64,000 bases of DNA from positions 248,001 to 312,000 of the forward strand of contig NZ_FUZZ01000006.1 of the NCBI RefSeq assembly GCF_900168065.1, read 5' to 3'. Shown piece by piece: positions 62,208-64,000 of this stretch; the stretch's first letter is position 1; every line of letters begins with the position of its first letter. Made by a program: the position numbers and the translations under genes. The notes under the pieces are model-generated. The model did not search any database. It saw only the letters and a program-made list of their open reading frames with translations, and was not told the DNA's origin. The DNA is from Chitinophaga ginsengisegetis (lineage in GTDB: Bacteria > Bacteroidota > Bacteroidia > Chitinophagales > Chitinophagaceae).

Positions 62208-64000
62208 TTATTTCTTTTCTACAAGATAAGCAGTCACCTTGCTGCTTACCGTTTTGGTGGCCGGTTTTACCGTTTCTGTTTTAACAGTAGGAGGAACCGG
62301 TGGTTGTTTGGTATGAAACATCTCCGCCAGGGTAGGCGCAATCACCAATGACACGATAGACATCAGTTTGATGAGGATGTTCATACTCGGGCCGGAAGTA
62401 TCTTTAAACGGATCACCTACGGTATCGCCGGTTACAGATGCTTTATGCGGCTCAGATTTTTTGTAGTAAGTTTCGCCGTTGATTTCCACACCTTTCTCGA
62501 AAGATTTCTTTGCGTTATCCCAGGCGCCACCGGCGTTGTTCTGGAAAATTCCCATCAGCACACCACTAACGGTAGCACCGGCGAGGAACCCGCCCAATAC
62601 TTCCGGACCGGCTATAAAGCCTACCAGCAAAGGAGAGATCAGGGCAATAGCGCCTGGCAGCATCATTTCACGGATAGATGCCTGCGTGGAAATAGCCACA
62701 CATTTATCGTACTCCGGTTTGCCGGTACCTTCCATGATGCCGGGTATTTCGCGGAACTGGCGACGTACTTCTTCCACCATCGCCATTGCTGCACGGCCTA
62801 CCGCCGCAATAGCAAGGGAGGAGAAGATGAACGGGATCATACCGCCCACAAACAAACCTGCCAGTACGTTGGCTTTATAAATGTCGATACCCTGGATACC
62901 AGCCACACCCACAAAGGCAGCAAACAGCGCCAGTGCGGTTAAAGCAGCGGACGCAATGGCAAAACCCTTACCGGTAGCGGCAGTGGTGTTACCTACTGCA
63001 TCGAGGATATCTGTTTTTTCTCTTACTTCTTTAGGGAGTTCACTCATTTCCGCAATACCACCGGCGTTATCGGCAATAGGGCCAAAGGCGTCGATAGCCA
63101 GCTGCATGGCTGTAGTGGCCATCATACCGGCTGCGGCAATGGCAACACCATACAAGCCAGCCAGGTGGAAGGAACCGGCAATACCGGCGGCCAGCACCAG
63201 GATGGGCAGGGTAGTGGATTCCATACCAACAGACAAACCACCAATAATATTGGTAGCCGCCCCGGTAGCAGATTGACGGATAATTGATTTTACCGGGCGT
63301 TTACCCATTGCAGTATAGTATTCTGTGATGATACTGATCAGCGTACCCACTGCCAGTCCTACCATGATGGCGCCGAATACCTGTCCGCGGGTAAATTCAT
63401 GACCGCGTAAGGTCATGGCGCTTTCCGGGAGGATCCAGTTTACCAGGAAATAGGAAACAACGGCTGTTAATATAATAGAACCCCAGTTTCCCATGTTCAG
63501 CGCTTTTTGCACTACGCCGGTATTCAGCCCGGAGCCTTCGCCGATGCGAACAAAGAGGGTTCCGATCATGGAAAAGATGATACCTGCGCCGGCGATGATC
63601 ATTGGCAGCAGGATAGGGGCGATGCCGCCGAATGCGTCATGCGAAACGGTTTCAGAACCCAGCACCATAGTGGCCAATACGGTGGCTACGTATGAACCGA
63701 ACAGATCGGCGCCCATACCGGCTACGTCACCTACGTTATCACCCACGTTATCCGCGATGGTAGCGGGATTCCGGGGATCATCTTCCGGGATGCCGGCTTC
63801 CACTTTACCTACCAGGTCGGCGCCCACATCCGCTGCTTTGGTGTAAATACCGCCACCCACACGGGCAAACAGCGCAATACTTTCTGCACCCAAAGAAAAG
63901 CCGGTAAGCACTTCAATGGTTTTAATCATTTCAGCGGTATTGGCTTCCGCCCCGAAATATGATTTCAGTATAATAAATAAGGAGCCTAATCCGAGAACTG
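62208..64000 (-). CDS. hppA: Membrane-bound sodium/proton-translocating pyrophosphatase, partial
   Basis: The C-terminal ~597 residues are in the window; the start lies past the right edge. It couples pyrophosphate hydrolysis to H+ or Na+ pumping. Family motifs: [56 protein letters not shown] (in parts; binds Mg-PPi), [36 protein letters not shown] and [14 protein letters not shown] with [22 protein letters not shown]. The last feature, DNAKK, has a Lys at the site that separates K+-independent (Lys) from K+-dependent (Ala) enzymes by common rule; that reading is inference. Confidence 0.96.
   Translation of the reverse strand, partial: VLGLGSLFIILKSYFGAEANTAEMIKTIEVLTGFSLGAESIALFARVGGGIYTKAADVGADLVGKVEAGIPEDDPRNPATIADNVGDNVGDVAGMGADLFGSYVATVLATMVLGSETVSHDAFGGIAPILLPMIIAGAGIIFSMIGTLFVRIGEGSGLNTGVVQKALNMGNWGSIILTAVVSYFLVNWILPESAMTLRGHEFTRGQVFGAIMVGLAVGTLISIITEYYTAMGKRPVKSIIRQSATGAATNIIGGLSVGMESTTLPILVLAAGIAGSFHLAGLYGVAIAAAGMMATTAMQLAIDAFGPIADNAGGIAEMSELPKEVREKTDILDAVGNTTAATGKGFAIASAALTALALFAAFVGVAGIQGIDIYKANVLAGLFVGGMIPFIFSSLAIAAVGRAAMAMVEEVRRQFREIPGIMEGTGKPEYDKCVAISTQASIREMMLPGAIALISPLLVGFIAGPEVLGGFLAGATVSGVLMGIFQNNAGGAWDNAKKSFEKGVEINGETYYKKSEPHKASVTGDTVGDPFKDTSGPSMNILIKLMSIVSLVIAPTLAEMFHTKQPPVPPTVKTETVKPATKTVSSKVTAYLVEKK

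Overview
The window looks like a stretch of core chromosome from a Bacteroidota bacterium of the Chitinophagaceae, most like Chitinophaga. The support is: a fused SecDF, a long NusB, a long Lgt with the GRMGCHF-type signature, the Bacteroidota-type arginine decarboxylase, DUF1573, DUF3822, DUF4249, DUF4397 and WbqC families, a TonB-dependent receptor, and many promoters of the Bacteroidota type (TTG about -33, then TAnnTTTG at about -7). No tRNA, rRNA, CRISPR array, prophage or transposase gene was seen. Both edges cut genes: an aminotransferase at the left and the membrane pyrophosphatase hppA at the right.

Layout. 1-2540 (minus): aminotransferase end, DUF4397 lipoprotein, class-A-beta-lactamase-like serine hydrolase. 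2754-5903: secDF. 5994-8970 (minus): IscA-like protein, coaE, yajC, DUF1573 lipoprotein, nusB. 9276-11246: groES-groEL. 11373-13925: two FKBP-type lipoproteins, then L-serine dehydratase. 14056-17340: a large metalloprotease/propeller/barrel protein and a small GldM-like exported protein. 17402-21153 (minus): valS and threonine aldolase. 21482-25592: primary sigma factor, an orphan DUF4249 lipoprotein, trxB, folB and a TPR protein. 25601-26932 (minus): MATE transporter. 27067-29432: operon DUF3822-rsmD-coaD-thioesterase. 29473-33476: NUDIX hydrolase, pyrE, exported HMA protein, an uncharacterised protein, LEA-type lipoprotein, WbqC protein. 33738-40601: arginine decarboxylase, orphan membrane protein, Hsp20, bacilliredoxin, lgt, hemerythrin, DUF2167 protein.

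40966-46746 holds an outer-membrane beta-barrel protein and a four-gene cassette: ECF sigma factor, candidate anti-sigma membrane protein, DUF4097 protein, DUF2807 protein. 46840-50407 holds yajQ, rpmE2, a GlmU-like protein, tpiA and a 2H phosphoesterase-like protein. 50856-52447 holds acylphosphatase and an exported C1 peptidase. 52550-55235 (minus) is a BlaI-type repressor with an M56 (BlaR1-like) membrane protease whose periplasmic part is proline-rich and has heptad repeats instead of a penicillin-binding sensor. 55390-59655 (minus) holds a sterol-desaturase-family protein and a TonB receptor/DUF4249 pair. The end has a small HMA-like protein divergent from an AraC regulator, an NAD(P)-binding protein, and hppA.

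The most interesting signals are: a 194-bp palindrome with 37-bp perfect arms just after hppA; two TACGA-N6-TCGTA dyads placed over the blaI promoter; two direct repeats 21 bp apart just before the AraC gene; the ECF/beta-repeat cassette; the gluzincin-propeller-barrel protein; an IscA-like protein lacking two of the three usual cysteines; and a conserved-looking reading frame with no normal start codon near 31438. All functional calls come from reading motifs by eye; no database search was run.
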